Shown here one piece after another: positions 28,201 through 33,976 of a stretch of 64,000 nucleotides of DNA. The notes under the pieces were generated by a model. That model did no database searches. It was not told the DNA's origin and worked only from the letters and a program-made list of their open reading frames with translations. Each line of letters starts with the position of its first letter. The first letter of the stretch is position 1. The stretch spans positions 4,712,001 to 4,776,000 of the forward strand of contig NZ_CP087134.1 in the NCBI RefSeq assembly GCF_020911925.1, read 5' to 3'. This DNA is from Flavobacterium cupriresistens (GTDB lineage: Bacteria > Bacteroidota > Bacteroidia > Flavobacteriales > Flavobacteriaceae). Both the position numbers and the translations under genes were made by a program.

Positions 28201-29182
28201 CTTAGTGTATCAAATTTGTGAGGCTGACAATGCAGGTAACTGTGATACAGCAACTGTAACGGTAACTATCATTGCTCCACCGGCTATTTTAGCTAATGAT
28301 GATACGTATTCTAATATTGGTTGCGGTACTTTCGGAGTAGTGGGTAATGTTCTTGATAATGACTTCATTGGCACTACAAAAACTACAATAGAATTAGTAA
28401 ACTTCACCTTATTGAGTGATACAAACAATGCTAATTCTAAAACGGATCCGAATATAACAATTGATGCTTCGGGTAATGTAACGGTATCGAGTTTAACTCC
28501 TGCCGGAACGTATACGTATAACTATCAAATTTGTATTAAAGCGATTCCGGACATCTGTGACACAGCAACTGTTACTATAACGGTAGTTCCACAAGAAGTA
28601 ATCAATATCAACAGTACAGCTTGTAAAGCGGATTCAACTCCTCTTAATTTAGATACTTTACTTCCTCCAAACACTCCGTTGACCGGAACATGGATTGATA
28701 CCAGTAACAGTAACGCTTTACAAGGTAACACACTCAACCCGTTTGGATTAGCAATAGGCACTTATACATTTGAATATACAATAAATGATGAAAATTGTCC
28801 AAAAAGTATTACCTTAACTATGGAAATAAACGATGATTGTAGTGTACTGGCCTGTCAAAGAGTTTTAATACACAATGCTTTCTCTCCAAATGGTGATGGT
28901 AAAAACGATTATTTCCAAATTGACAATATCGATGAAACAACTTGTTATCCTGAAAATACGGTAGAAATATACAATCGTTGGGGAGTATTAGTTTTTGATA
29001 CTACTAATTACAATAACACAACCAATGCATTCGACGGAACTTCCAGAGGAAGAACAACCATTAAACAATCTGATGGTTTGCCAACAGGTACTTATTTCTA
29101 CATCATTACCTATAAATCGTTAGATGGAAATAACGTAGCTCAAAATCATAAAGAAAGTGGTTATCTGTATTTATCCAAATAA
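13244..29182 (+). CDS. Giant SprB-like repeat surface adhesin with T9SS type B-like C-terminal domain
   Basis: A 5312-residue secreted protein. Order: signal peptide (1-22, ending LSAQ); choice-of-anchor-L-like domain (about 130-330, with FKFVFASEEYLEYV); Ig-like segment (about 330-410); one SprB-type repeat, then 13 near-identical 82-residue SprB-type repeats (495-1560) and three diverged ones; 28 HYR-like repeats of 88-90 residues (1873-4380) plus diverged ones on each side; a carboxypeptidase-regulatory/SdrD-B-like region (about 4625-4910, GDYVWYDTNGNGIQDEWYD); two 'NVLPND/NVLDND' cadherin-type Ig-like domains; and a gliding-motility-type C-terminal domain (about 5200-5312, from HNAFSPNGDGKNDYFQI to GYLYLSK). 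Such proteins are exported by T9SS and mediate adhesion or gliding. The next two genes encode its likely partners. Repeat copy number should be treated as assembly-sensitive. Confidence 0.92.
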   Translation: MKKITLTTILGLLFFFTELSAQEINVPIRIGNTITKNKSAAKSNVTAKSSATALAALAAVGSIDVANPAAGNNGYTADGLVRNILTSGCLSISNVRFGYYKKNGNNWDWTNHTWSSTAGDRQLGYFNKSTSTFPIDEGLLIATGKISSAMGPNTFTNKSDSMVSEASDPDLTNISGQTMRDAAILEFNFVPDGNLVEFKFVFASEEYLEYVNTQFNDAFGFFLSGPGIAGTYTNNAVNLSQLPNGDTVTINNIHSSGVNVNGVAFPDKNVAYYLNNPPASLVMEYDGSTTVLTATYPVTPGQTYKIKMAIADASDQLYDAGVFLKARSFATNTLVITNPAGVCSPNTVNITAAAVTAGSTAGLTYTYWRDAAATIPYTTPTAATAGTYYIKGQNLVSGCSDIKPVVVTVSNIVVTENVASHVDVKCFGQSTGAITLNNPTGGVAPYTYSWKKNGAAFAGTTQTITNLGVGTYEATVTDASGCKGVISVVITQPNAALALAASSKTDVTCFGASTGTVTAGAVTNAVGTITYSWKNSSNTVVGTTATVSNLPAGTYTLTVTDTCSSQSNSVTIGQPTAALTLAASSKTDAACFGASTGTITAGAVTNSVGTVTYSWKNSSNTVVGTTATVSNLPAGTYTLTVTDSCSSKTNTVTIGQPSAALALAASSKTDAACFGASTGTVTAGAVTNSVGTVTYSWKNSSNTVVGTTATVSNLPAGTYTLTVTDSCSSQTNSVTIGQPSAALALAASSKTDVTCFGASTGTITAGAVTNSVGTVTFSWKNSSNTVVGTTATVSNLPAGTYTLTVTDSCSSKTNSVTIGQPSAALALAASSKTDVVCFGASTGTITAGAVTNSVGTVTFSWKNSSNTVVGTTATVSNLPAGTYTLTVTDSCSSQTNSVTIGQPSAALALAASSKTDAACFGGNTGTVTAGAVTNSVGTVTFSWKNSSNTVVGTTATVSNLPAGTYTLTVTDSCSSQTNSVTIGQPSAALALAASSKTDAACFGGNTGTVTAGAVTNSVGTVTFSWKNSSNTVVGTTATVSNLPAGTYTLTVTDSCSSKTNSVTIGQPSAALALAASSKTDVVCFGASTGTITAGAVTNSVGTVTFSWKNSSNTVVGTTATVSNLPAGTYTLTVTDSCSSQTNSVTIGQPSAALALATSSKTDVVCFGASTGTITAGAVTNSVGTVTFSWKNSSNTVVGTTATVSNLPAGTYTLTVTDSCSSQTNSVTIGQPSAALALATSSKTDVVCFGASTGTITAGAVTNSVGTVTFSWKNSSNTVVGTTATVSNLPAGTYTLTVTDSCSSQTNSVTIGQPNAALALAASSKTDVVCFGASTGTITAGTVTNAVGTVTFSWKNSSNTVVGTTATVSNLPAGTYTLTVTDSCSSQTNSVTIGQPSAALALAASSKTDAACFGASTGTVTAGTVTNAVGTVTYSWENSSNAVVGTTATVSNLPAGTYTLTVTDSCSSQTNSVTIGQPSAALALAASSETDAACFGNSNGTVTAGTVTNVIGTVTYSWKNSSNTVVGTTATVSNLPAGTYTLTVTDSCSSQSNSVTIGQPSAALSCSIIQNKAVTANGLSNGEATVTALGGNGSYTYLWDNNETTQKAVLLNAGLHSVTVTDAKGCTTTCTITISEPNVLSCSISQDDPAKCFGDSNGKATVTAIGGNGDYTYLWDNNETTSQAVSLTAGQHTVTVTDKLGYTTTCSVTIGQPQKALSATKTQIDVVCGGDATGSATVTVSGGTTPYTYLWNTTPAQTSDTATALLAGNYSVTITDAKGCTISESFVILDGDSVKPVIDPLPSTTTINCPEVPVFAQATATDDSGTVSSLTFQDTTIPGNCTGSYTKTRTWTAIDACGNTSLPVSQTIIVQDNTAPTWSTQAGTLNTTVQCSDATALANAQAQFPVATDACDTDVTNIVKVSGAFVASQGCANAGTYTNTWTVNDDCGNTSAIFTQIITIEDTTAPTWSTQAGTLNTTIQCSDATALANAQAQFPVAADACDTDVTNIVKVSGAFVASQGCANAGTYTNTWTVNDDCGNTSAIFTQIITIEDTTAPTWSTQAGTLNTTVQCSDATALANAQAQFPVATDACDTDVTNIVKVSGAFVASQGCANAGTYTNTWTVNDDCGNTSAIFTQIITIEDTTAPTWSTQAGTLNTTVQCSDATALANAQAQFPVATDACDTDVTNIVKVSGAFVASQGCANAGTYTNTWTVNDDCGNTSAIFTQIITIEDTTAPTWSTQAGTLNTTVQCSDATALANAQAQFPVATDACDTDVTNIVKVSGAFVASQGCANAGTYTNTWTVNDDCGNTSAVFTQIITIEDTTAPTWSTQGGTLNTTVQCSDMAALANAQAQFPVATDACDTDVTNIVKVSGAFVASQGCANAGTYTNTWTVSDDCGNTSAIFTQIITIEDTTAPTWSTQGGTLNTTVQCSDATALANAQAQFPVATDACDTDVTNIVKVSGAFVASQGCANAGTYTNTWTVNDDCGNTSAIFTQIITIEDTTAPTWSTQGGTLNTTVQCSDATALANAQAQFPVATDACDTDVTNIVKVSGAFVASQGCANAGTYTNTWTVNDDCGNTSAIFTQIITIEDTTAPTWSTQGGTLNTTVQCSDATALANAQAQFPVATDACDTDVTNIVKVSGAFVASQGCANAGTYTNTWTVNDDCGNTSDVFTQIITIEDTTAPTWSTQGGTLNTTVQCSDATALANAQAQFPVAADACDTDVTNIVKVSGAFVASQGCANAGTYTNTWTVNDDCGNTSDVFTQIITIEDTTAPTWSTQGGTLDVTLQCSDNDGLTTAQNQAPIATDNCDGTITYTKVTGQLQKGSCGSTGTYTNTWTATDTCNNTSTVFTQVITVQDTAIPTWITQAGTLNVTVQCSDAAGLTAAQNQAPAATANCSIVTYTKTSGSFIASEGCANAGTYTNSWIAKDDCGNVTDAFIQVITIEDTTAPTWSTQAGTLNVTVQCSDATALNAAQAQFPIAADACDTDVSNIVKTSGAFIASEGCANAGTYTNTWTVKDDCGNTSDVFTQVITIEDTTAPTWTTQPGTLNVTVQCSDATALTTAQTQFPVATDSCDGDVSNIVKTSGAFVASEGCANAGTYTNTWTVKDDCGNTSDVFTQVITIEDTTAPTWSTQPGTLNVTVQCSDATALTTAQTQFPVATDSCDGDVSNIVKTSGAFVASEGCANAGTYTNTWTVKDDCGNTSDVFTQIITIEDTTAPTWTTQPGTLNVTVQCSDATALTTAQTQFPVATDSCDGDVSNIVKTSGAFVASEGCANAGTYTNTWTVKDDCGNTSDTFTQVITIEDTTAPTWTTQPGTLNVTVQCSDATALNAAQTQFPVATDSCDGDVSNIVKTSGAFVASEGCANAGTYTNTWTVKDDCGNTSDTFTQIITIEDTTAPTWTTQPGTLNVTVQCSDATALTTAQTQFPIATDSCDGDVSNIVKISGAFVASETCANAGTYTNTWTVKDDCGNTSDTFTQIITIEDTTAPTWSTQGGTLDVTLQCSDTDGLTAAQNQAPIATDNCDGTITYTKVTGQLQKGSCGSTGTYTNTWTATDTCNNISTVFTQVITVQDTAVPTWITQAGTLNVTLQCSDATGLTAAQNQAPTATANCSVVTYTKTSGTFVASEGCANAGTYTNSWIAKDDCGNVTDAFTQVITIEDTTAPTWTTQPGTLNVTVQCSDATALTTAQTQFPVATDSCDGDVSNIVKTSGAFVASETCANAGTYTNTWTVKDDCGNTSDTFTQVITIEDTTAPTWTTQPGTLNVTVQCSDATALTTAQTQFPVATDSCDGDVSNIVKTSGAFVASETCANAGTYTNTWTVKDDCGNTSDTFTQVITIEDTTAPTWTTQAGTLDVTLQCSDTDGLTAAQNQAPIATDNCDGTITYTKVTGQLQKGSCGSTGTYTNTWTATDTCNNTSTVFTQVITVQDTAIPTWITQAGTLNVTVQCSDAAALTAAQNQAPAATANCSIVTYTKTSGSFIASEGCANAGTYTNSWIAKDDCGNITDAFTQVITIEDTTAPTWSTQAGTLNATVQCSDATALNAAQAKFPVAADSCDGDVSNIVKTSGAFVASEGCANAGTYTNTWTVKDDCGNTSDTFTQVITIEDTTAPTWTTQPGTLNVTVQCSDATALTTAQTQFPVATDSCDGDVSNIVKTSGAFVASEGCANAGTYTNTWTVKDDCGNTSDVYTQVITIEDTSAPTWTTQPGTLNVTVQCSDATALTTAQTQFPVATDSCDGDVSNIVKTSGAFVASEGCANAGTYTNTWTVKDDCGNTSDVYTQVITIEDTTAPTWTTEAGTLNVTVQCSDATALTTAQTQFPVATDSCDGDVSNIVKTSGAFVASEGCANAGTYTNTWTVKDDCGNTSDVFTQVITIEDTSKPIFIGDLPKDSTVSCDAVPAPAQLVVSDSCTSDLPIVFTETKSDIQNQCDSNYTLTRTWTATDCSGNTTSYVQIITVRDTTAPTGTVPADVTGLESIAVIPAGTPQDVTNVSDNCDSNVTITVTDTNNGGSGCDGNAYILTRTYTLTDCAGNKTELVQTFTVENKVSVSGIASNVTCLGGTDGSIMITSSPGATVVIRNQNNEVVGNTNLPAGTYTLTATSSVNNGNQTCTATTTVVITQPDYKVKISGQIINADTNTPLANVPVTLIPQGTTTGPILLRITGADGIYNFSGVPTGSYLVQVQDANLSSVHQLYPVDSNVFLTTLEECKFQVHNFLYGPSTRPVLGDYVWYDTNGNGIQDEWYDANNDGIVTKNTPDANGAIDYSQWEWIDLNGDGNFTGPQNVGELNEGGFGNALTPNVIIDGPNGYHKEVIVSQTGFWRDRPETANPNGDYTIKLVKDANLDAVATALGATGLVKVLPSGAGKNITSKVNQAQLHNVCQITSPSSYMVTVTPQDLIHLNADFGVNCKLVRDIVANDDTAGPFPSVNQITPNVLNVLPNDTIEGVVVKPSDVIISTVTPNEFLQLNSDGSVNILPNAPIGTLTLVYQICEADNAGNCDTATVTVTIIAPPAILANDDTYSNIGCGTFGVVGNVLDNDFIGTTKTTIELVNFTLLSDTNNANSKTDPNITIDASGNVTVSSLTPAGTYTYNYQICIKAIPDICDTATVTITVVPQEVININSTACKADSTPLNLDTLLPPNTPLTGTWIDTSNSNALQGNTLNPFGLAIGTYTFEYTINDENCPKSITLTMEINDDCSVLACQRVLIHNAFSPNGDGKNDYFQIDNIDETTCYPENTVEIYNRWGVLVFDTTNYNNTTNAFDGTSRGRTTIKQSDGLPTGTYFYIITYKSLDGNNVAQNHKESGYLYLSK
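14726..17923 (+). repeat. 13 tandem 246-bp SprB-type repeats
   Basis: Exactly 13 x 246 bp in frame. Each codes an 82-residue unit from AALALAASSKTD to VTIGQP with one Cys after the KTD motif (CFG) and one in 'TDSCSS'. Most units differ at few positions, mainly in the four residues after KTD and in SQT/SKT; the last three drift more (TVTNAV, TVTNVI). One diverged unit precedes and three follow. Confidence 0.9.
18860..26383 (+). repeat. 28 tandem HYR-like repeats of 264-270 bp
   Basis: In-frame units from TAPTW to ITIEDT: 22 of 90 residues and 6 of 88 residues, which adds up exactly to 7524 bp. Units 1-10 are of one subtype (LNTTVQ...ACDTD). Then comes a B-C pair of 88-residue units, six units of a D subtype (LNVTVQ...SCDGD), B-C again, two D, B-C again and four D. 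Neighbouring units at 20521 and 20791 are identical over 270 bp, as are those at 19441 and 19711. Most 90-residue units have four Cys. Confidence 0.9.
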
Positions 29183-29248
29183 AAACAGACTTCCCTGAGA
29201 TCGAATCACAAACATTGATAAAAACAATTGGTATAATAAATAACTGCT

Positions 29249-30166
29249 ATGAGAACAAAATTAATTTTATTCGTCATAATGTTTACTGCAATTGCCAGTC
29301 ATGCACAACAAGATGCACAGTATACGCAATACATGTATAACACCATAAACATCAATCCGGCTTATGCGGGATCCCGAGGAGTATTAAGTGTTTTCGGTTT
29401 ATATCGTACACAATGGGTGGGACTTGACGGCGCACCTGAGACGGGTACTCTTTCGGTAAATACACCTATAAACAATAGCAATCTGGGAGTTGGAGTTTCA
29501 TTGGTCAGCGACAAAATCGGACCTACCAATGAAAACACGCTTTCTGCAGATCTCTCGTATAGCATTCAGGTCTCTGCCGAATCCAAAATTTCGTTTGGAA
29601 TCAAGGGGTCTGCGAATTTATTTAATTTAGATATTAATAAATTGAACCCGGCTGATCAGGGAGATCCACAATTTCAAGATTTCAGCAGTAAATTCTCTCC
29701 TAATATCGGAGCCGGGGTTTACTGGCATTCTGATAGAGCTTATGTTGGACTATCGGTACCAAACTTTATTGAAACCAATCGTTATGATGACAATGATATC
29801 GCGATCTACAAAGATAAAATCAATTATTATTTCATGACCGGTTACGTTTTTAATTTAGATCATTACCAATACATCAAATTCAAACCGGCTGCACTGGTTA
29901 AAATGGTACAAGGTGCTCCTTTACAAGTAGATGTTTCTGCCAATTTTATGTTCAACGATAAATTTGTTGCCGGTTTAGCCTACAGATGGAGCGCTTCACT
30001 CAGTGCGATGGTCGGATTTCAAGTCACAGATGGTTTATATATTGGATATGGTTACGATCGTGAAACTACGAGACTAAACAACTACAATTCAGGATCGCAT
30101 GAAATATTCTTACGATATGAATTCTTCTCCAATAAAGGTAAAATGACAACTCCTCGTTTCTTCTAA
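29249..30166 (+). CDS. PorP/SprF-family outer membrane protein
   Basis: A 305-residue protein with signal peptide (1-19, ending SHAQ) and the family hallmark QYMYNTININPAYAGSRG right after it, followed by alternating hydrophobic beta strands to a C-terminal aromatic end (RYEFFSNKGKMTTPRFF). PorP/SprF proteins are about 300-residue outer-membrane beta-barrels; F. johnsoniae SprF is needed for export of SprB, whose sorting domain is of the type B class. Here the gene starts 66 bases after the stop of the giant adhesin with no terminator between them, so it is the expected dedicated export/anchor partner (inference from order and family). Confidence 0.93.
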   Translation: MRTKLILFVIMFTAIASHAQQDAQYTQYMYNTININPAYAGSRGVLSVFGLYRTQWVGLDGAPETGTLSVNTPINNSNLGVGVSLVSDKIGPTNENTLSADLSYSIQVSAESKISFGIKGSANLFNLDINKLNPADQGDPQFQDFSSKFSPNIGAGVYWHSDRAYVGLSVPNFIETNRYDDNDIAIYKDKINYYFMTGYVFNLDHYQYIKFKPAALVKMVQGAPLQVDVSANFMFNDKFVAGLAYRWSASLSAMVGFQVTDGLYIGYGYDRETTRLNNYNSGSHEIFLRYEFFSNKGKMTTPRFF

Positions 30167-30168
30167 AA

Positions 30169-32103
30169 ATGATAATCATGAAAAATTATATCCTACTTTG
30201 TCTGACAATTATTATTGTTTTTTCATTTGACAGTTATTCTCAGCAGTCGAAAGTAAATTCCGGCGATAAAAAATACGATCATTATGCCTATATCGATGCC
30301 ATAAAGACTTATGAACGTGTGGCCGAAAAAGGATACAAGTCTGAAGATATGTTCAAAAAACTAGGTAATTCCTATTATTTTAACTCTGAATTTGAAGGTG
30401 CGGCAAAATGGTACGGCGAATTATTTGCCATGAATACCAATGTAGAATCGGAGTATTATTACAGATATGCTCAATCTTTAAAGTCAACCGGACAAATAGA
30501 TAAAGCAAACAAAATTTTGGATGAATTTGATTCAAAATTCAAAAATGACAGCAGAGGTAAACTTTATGCCGGAAATTTAAACTATCTGGATCAGATTAAA
30601 GAAAACTCCGGTCGTTATACCATTGAAAATGCAGGTATTAATTCAAAGTATTCAGACTATGGAACTTTTGTACACGACAATAAAGTCTATTTTGCTTCGG
30701 CTAGAGACACCGGAAATTTTTCACAACGCAAACACAAATGGACAAATGAATATTTTACCAACATCTACATGGCCGATGTGGATTCTGTTAAAGTATCAAA
30801 GATAAAAAATGCGTTAAACACAAAATTTCATGAATCTTCGCCGGTCTTTACCAAAGATGGTAAAACCATTTATTTCACAAGAAACAATTATCTAACAGGA
30901 AAAAAAGGAAAAGATGTCAATAAAACTACTTTAATAAAAATATACAAAGCGACTCTCGAAAATGGTAAATGGGCCAATGTAACACCATTATCTTTTGACA
31001 GTGACAATTACAGTACTGCTCATCCTGCTCTGAGTCCGGACGAAAAAACATTATACTTTGCTTCTGATATGCCCGGAACATTGGGACAGTCTGATATTTT
31101 CAAAGTAGCCATAAACAGTAACGGTGATTTCGGAACGCCTGAAAACTTAGGTAACAGTATCAATACCGAGGGTAAAGAAACTTTCCCGTATGTGACCAAT
31201 GAGAATGAAATCTATTTTGCCTCTGACGGGCATCCCGGACTTGGTGGTCTGGATGTTTTTGTGGGTGAAATTGCAAAAGACGGAACTATCCGTAACATTC
31301 AAAACCTCGGAAATGATGTTAATTCTCCAAAAGATGACTTTGCTTACGTAATTGATCCTGTTTCGAGAAAAGGGTATTTTAGCTCCAATAAAGACGGCGG
31401 ACAAGGTTCTGATGATATTTATAAATTTTTGGAAACCAAAAGGCTAAGATGCATCCAAGAACTAAGCGGACTTATTACTGATGCTGAAACAGGAGCCATT
31501 TTACCCGGAGCAAAAGTAACTTTGTTTAACAATCAAATGGAAGCAGAAGGTACAACAATTGCAGATGATAAGGGATCTTATAGTTTTCCTGTCGAATGTG
31601 GTAAAACTTATAATGTAAGAGCCGAAAAAACCGACTATACCACTAGAGAAGTAAGCATTACTATCGAAAAAACAACCGGAAAAACGACCTTATCTATTGC
31701 TCTTGAAAAATCTACCTGTAAAGTAACTGTGGGAGATGATTTAGGAAAATGTTTTGGTATAAAAATGATCTATTTTGACTTGGACAAATATAACATCCGT
31801 CCCGAAGCTGCTTTGGATTTAGAAAAAATATTGGCTACATTAAATGATTACCCAACAATGAAAATAGATATTCGTTCTCATACCGATAGTCGTGCCACTT
31901 TTAAATACAATGAAGTTTTGTCAAACAACAGAGCTAAATCTACTATTAGCTGGTTAATTAAAAATGGCATTGCACCAAACCGATTAACCGGAAGAGGATA
32001 TGGAGAAACAGAACTCGTAAACAAATGTGCTGATGGAGTTCCTTGTACAGAAGAAGAACACCAACAAAACAGACGAAGTGAGTTTATTATTACGGCATTG
32101 TAA
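30169..32103 (+). CDS. PorE-like OmpA-family protein (TPR, beta-propeller, CRD, OmpA)
   Basis: A 644-residue protein; Met 4 (30178) is the better start, giving MKNYILLCLTIIIVF as signal peptide. Order: TPR-like helices (about 40-150); PD40/WD40-like propeller (about 200-420; FTKDGKTIYFTRNN, LSPDEKTLYFASDMPG, FASDGHPGLGGLDVF); carboxypeptidase-regulatory fold (about 430-515; LSGLITDAETGAILPGAKV); OmpA peptidoglycan-binding domain (about 525-644; IYFDLDKYNIRPEA, IRSHTDSR, NRRSEF). This four-part plan matches P. gingivalis PorE, a T9SS component that tethers complexes to peptidoglycan. The gene follows the PorP/SprF gene by 2 bases (or 11) and ends in a strong terminator, closing a three-gene adhesin operon. 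Confidence 0.92.
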   Translation: MIIMKNYILLCLTIIIVFSFDSYSQQSKVNSGDKKYDHYAYIDAIKTYERVAEKGYKSEDMFKKLGNSYYFNSEFEGAAKWYGELFAMNTNVESEYYYRYAQSLKSTGQIDKANKILDEFDSKFKNDSRGKLYAGNLNYLDQIKENSGRYTIENAGINSKYSDYGTFVHDNKVYFASARDTGNFSQRKHKWTNEYFTNIYMADVDSVKVSKIKNALNTKFHESSPVFTKDGKTIYFTRNNYLTGKKGKDVNKTTLIKIYKATLENGKWANVTPLSFDSDNYSTAHPALSPDEKTLYFASDMPGTLGQSDIFKVAINSNGDFGTPENLGNSINTEGKETFPYVTNENEIYFASDGHPGLGGLDVFVGEIAKDGTIRNIQNLGNDVNSPKDDFAYVIDPVSRKGYFSSNKDGGQGSDDIYKFLETKRLRCIQELSGLITDAETGAILPGAKVTLFNNQMEAEGTTIADDKGSYSFPVECGKTYNVRAEKTDYTTREVSITIEKTTGKTTLSIALEKSTCKVTVGDDLGKCFGIKMIYFDLDKYNIRPEAALDLEKILATLNDYPTMKIDIRSHTDSRATFKYNEVLSNNRAKSTISWLIKNGIAPNRLTGRGYGETELVNKCADGVPCTEEEHQQNRRSEFIITAL

Positions 32104-32133
32104 TTTGAATTACAATAAGATGATCACGTTTCT

Positions 32134-32163
32134 AAAAGCTGTCTATTCGTTTAGACAGCTTTT
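32134..32163 (+). terminator. Rho-independent terminator of the adhesin operon
   Basis: A perfect 12-bp stem, aaaagctgtcta (32134-32145) with tagacagctttt (32152-32163), loop ttcgtt, ending in a T tract. It lies 30 bases after the stop of the PorE-like gene. Confidence 0.85.
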
Positions 32164-32221
32164 TCTGTTTAAGAACCAGTCTTTTATTCTTTTTCCTGTC
32201 TTTTGGGCTAGAGAATTACAC

Positions 32222-32466
32222 CCAATATTCCATGTATTGTGTGCTCAGAGTGTGTGATTTCTCCTTCGTCGAAAGGACAAAAATGAGCCGTAATCTGCGT
32301 GAGACTATAGCCGTAATCTTATTCTATCAAAAAAAGAATAAAATGCATTTAATCGTTTGCGAGTTTCGTGTGTCCTTTCTAAGAAGGAGAAATCACATCC
32401 AATATTCCATGTAGTGTCTACTCAGCGTGTGTGATTTCTCCTTCTTAGAAAGGACAAAAATGAGCT
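32222..32466. repeat. Direct and inverted copies of a 'ctcctt...aaggac' repeat
   Basis: Two direct copies of a ~67-bp unit (ccaatattccatgta ... aaaaatgagc) lie at about 32222-32289 and 32399-32466. Between them an inverted partial copy at 32371-32397 pairs perfectly over 27 bp with 32430-32456, leaving a 32-base loop. The core tgtgatttctcctt..aaaggaca is also in the first copy (32253-32279), with two or three changes. The rest of the 32104-32554 gap holds no gene. Confidence 0.8.
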
Positions 32467-32504
32467 TAAATCTACGTAAACCAAAGTCATTTTTAACAAA
32501 AAAA

Positions 32505-32531
32505 GCCGCTGCAACTTAGAGCTACAACGAC
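32505..32531 (-). terminator. Terminator of the CAP-domain gene
   Basis: On the minus strand a 12-bp stem (gtcgttgtagct with agttgcagcggc, four wobble pairs, 3-base loop) is followed by seven T. It lies 24 bases beyond the stop of the CAP gene at 32555. Confidence 0.75.
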
Positions 32532-32554
32532 TAACTAATCCAATTCAATACATT

Positions 32555-33061
32555 TTATATCTTCGCGAATATATTCGTGTAATATTTATAACCTGTAGCG
32601 GAATCTGTCGAAACAGAAATCCCAAAGTGAGTAAAATCACCTTCTATATTTTTCTTATGTCCCGGACTGTCTAACCACGCTTTTAGAGCGGCTTCAGAAG
32701 TTTTATAATTACGGGCCACATTCTCACCGACCTTTTTTGCTGACAAAGCTTTCATAATACTTTCCGATCTCGACATAAAATCGTTATGATCCGCAACATT
32801 GTTTGCAATCATATACTCGTTATGCTGTTCACATTTATTAGAAATAAAATTGATTCTTTCTAATGCATTTAAACCAACACTTACACGATAGTCATTTATA
32901 CGCTGTATCAATTCCAACTCGGAAGGATTGTAGGTGTAGTTTGAAGTTAAGGCTTCAGCTGTAGTAGCATCATCTGCTTTCCCGTCTGCGGTATCAGCAG
33001 AACATGAGCTCATTGTGATCAAAATCACAACGAACATCATGCCGTAGAAAATCTTTTTCAT
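32555..33061 (-). CDS. CAP (SCP/PR-1-like) domain lipoprotein
   Basis: Start chosen at MKKIFYG (33061); an upstream in-frame ATG at 33073 would add MLMT. About 168 residues. The N-terminus is a lipoprotein signal (VVILITMSSCSAD; Cys near residue 20), so the protein is probably anchored in a membrane by lipid. The CAP domain follows: IQRINDYRVSVGLNAL, the HNDF block, GENVARNY, AALKAWLDSPGHKKNI (second conserved His) and YYTNIFAKI at the end. Bacterial CAP proteins are small extracytoplasmic proteins of mostly unknown role. The gene is isolated between the adhesin operon and pdxH. Confidence 0.88.
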   Translation of the reverse strand: MKKIFYGMMFVVILITMSSCSADTADGKADDATTAEALTSNYTYNPSELELIQRINDYRVSVGLNALERINFISNKCEQHNEYMIANNVADHNDFMSRSESIMKALSAKKVGENVARNYKTSEAALKAWLDSPGHKKNIEGDFTHFGISVSTDSATGYKYYTNIFAKI

Positions 33062-33231
33062 AGTCATTAGCATTTTAGCGTCTTAAAGTAGATGTTGGGG
33101 CAAATCCTTTAAAATTATTTTAATAAAATAGTTATCACTTTATAGATCAAACATATTCAAAATATCGCTAAAAAGCAAAAATACTCGATGAAATACGTAA
33201 TAAAATTCCAATTTAAGGTAATTTTCTCACA

Positions 33232-33876
33232 TTAAGATGACAGTCTTTCTATTTTCCATGAGAAATCCGACTGAATTTTGTATCTAATTCTGTCGTGCAA
33301 CCTATTGGGTCTTCCTTGCCAAAATTCTACTTCCAAAGGAGTCACTAAAAAACCTCCCCAATTTTCAGGTCTTGGAATTGGTTTTCCCTCAAATTCTTTT
33401 TCCAGTTTTTTGAGGTTTTCTTCCAAAAATACTCTTGACGGAATTACTTCACTTTGATTCGAAACAATCGCGCCCAATTTACTTCCGTCTGGTCGGGAAT
33501 CAAAATAACCGTCAGAAATGTTTTCAGACGTCTTTTGCGCAATTCCTTTTATGATTACCTGTCTCTCCATCTCCTGCCAGAAAAACGACAAACAAACGTT
33601 TGGATTCTCTGCGATGGCCTTTCCTTTCTCAGAATTATAATTCGTATAAAAGATAAAACCTTCCTCAGAAAATTTTTTCAGTAAAACAACTCTCGATTTC
33701 GGAAAACCATCTAAACCAATTGTAGAAACGGTCATGGCATTAACCTCCCCATTTGCTCCAAAATCTTCTACCTCATGAAACCATAGGTTAAAAAGATTAA
33801 TCGGATCTTCGGGGATCGTGTTTTCAAGCAATTCGCTTTTTTCGTAAGATTTTCTATAATTACTTAAATCATTCAT
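33232..33876 (-). CDS. pdxH: Pyridoxamine 5'-phosphate oxidase
   Basis: A 214-residue protein of the expected length. Family blocks are present in order: LSNYRKSYEK at the N-terminus (substrate contact), DPINLFNLWF, MTVSTIGLDGFPKSRVVLLK (FMN-binding strand), FIFYTNYNSEKGKAIAENP, SQSEVI-type segment SNQSEVIPSR, and the C-terminal PNRLHDRIRYK block with the catalytic-site Arg-His. It oxidises pyridoxine or pyridoxamine 5'-phosphate to pyridoxal 5'-phosphate with FMN and O2 in the cytoplasm. The rnz gene lies about 100 bases further along the same strand; an AATCTAAAAT-type simple repeat separates them, so co-transcription is uncertain. Confidence 0.95.
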   Translation of the reverse strand: MNDLSNYRKSYEKSELLENTIPEDPINLFNLWFHEVEDFGANGEVNAMTVSTIGLDGFPKSRVVLLKKFSEEGFIFYTNYNSEKGKAIAENPNVCLSFFWQEMERQVIIKGIAQKTSENISDGYFDSRPDGSKLGAIVSNQSEVIPSRVFLEENLKKLEKEFEGKPIPRPENWGGFLVTPLEVEFWQGRPNRLHDRIRYKIQSDFSWKIERLSS

Positions 33877-33885
33877 ATTTTTTGA

Positions 33886-33920
33886 TTTTAGATTGTATAT
33901 TGTAGATTTTAGATTGCTGA
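33886..33920. repeat. AT-rich 'gattttagattgtaga' repeat
   Basis: A short simple repeat between pdxH and rnz. Related stretches lie at 34884-34920, at 35237-35272 and, in weaker form, at 41581-41600, on either strand. Confidence 0.45.
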
Positions 33921-33976
33921 ATTAGGGATGAATAATCCAAAATAGAGCACACCTCCCCCGTAACTCATAACTTCCT

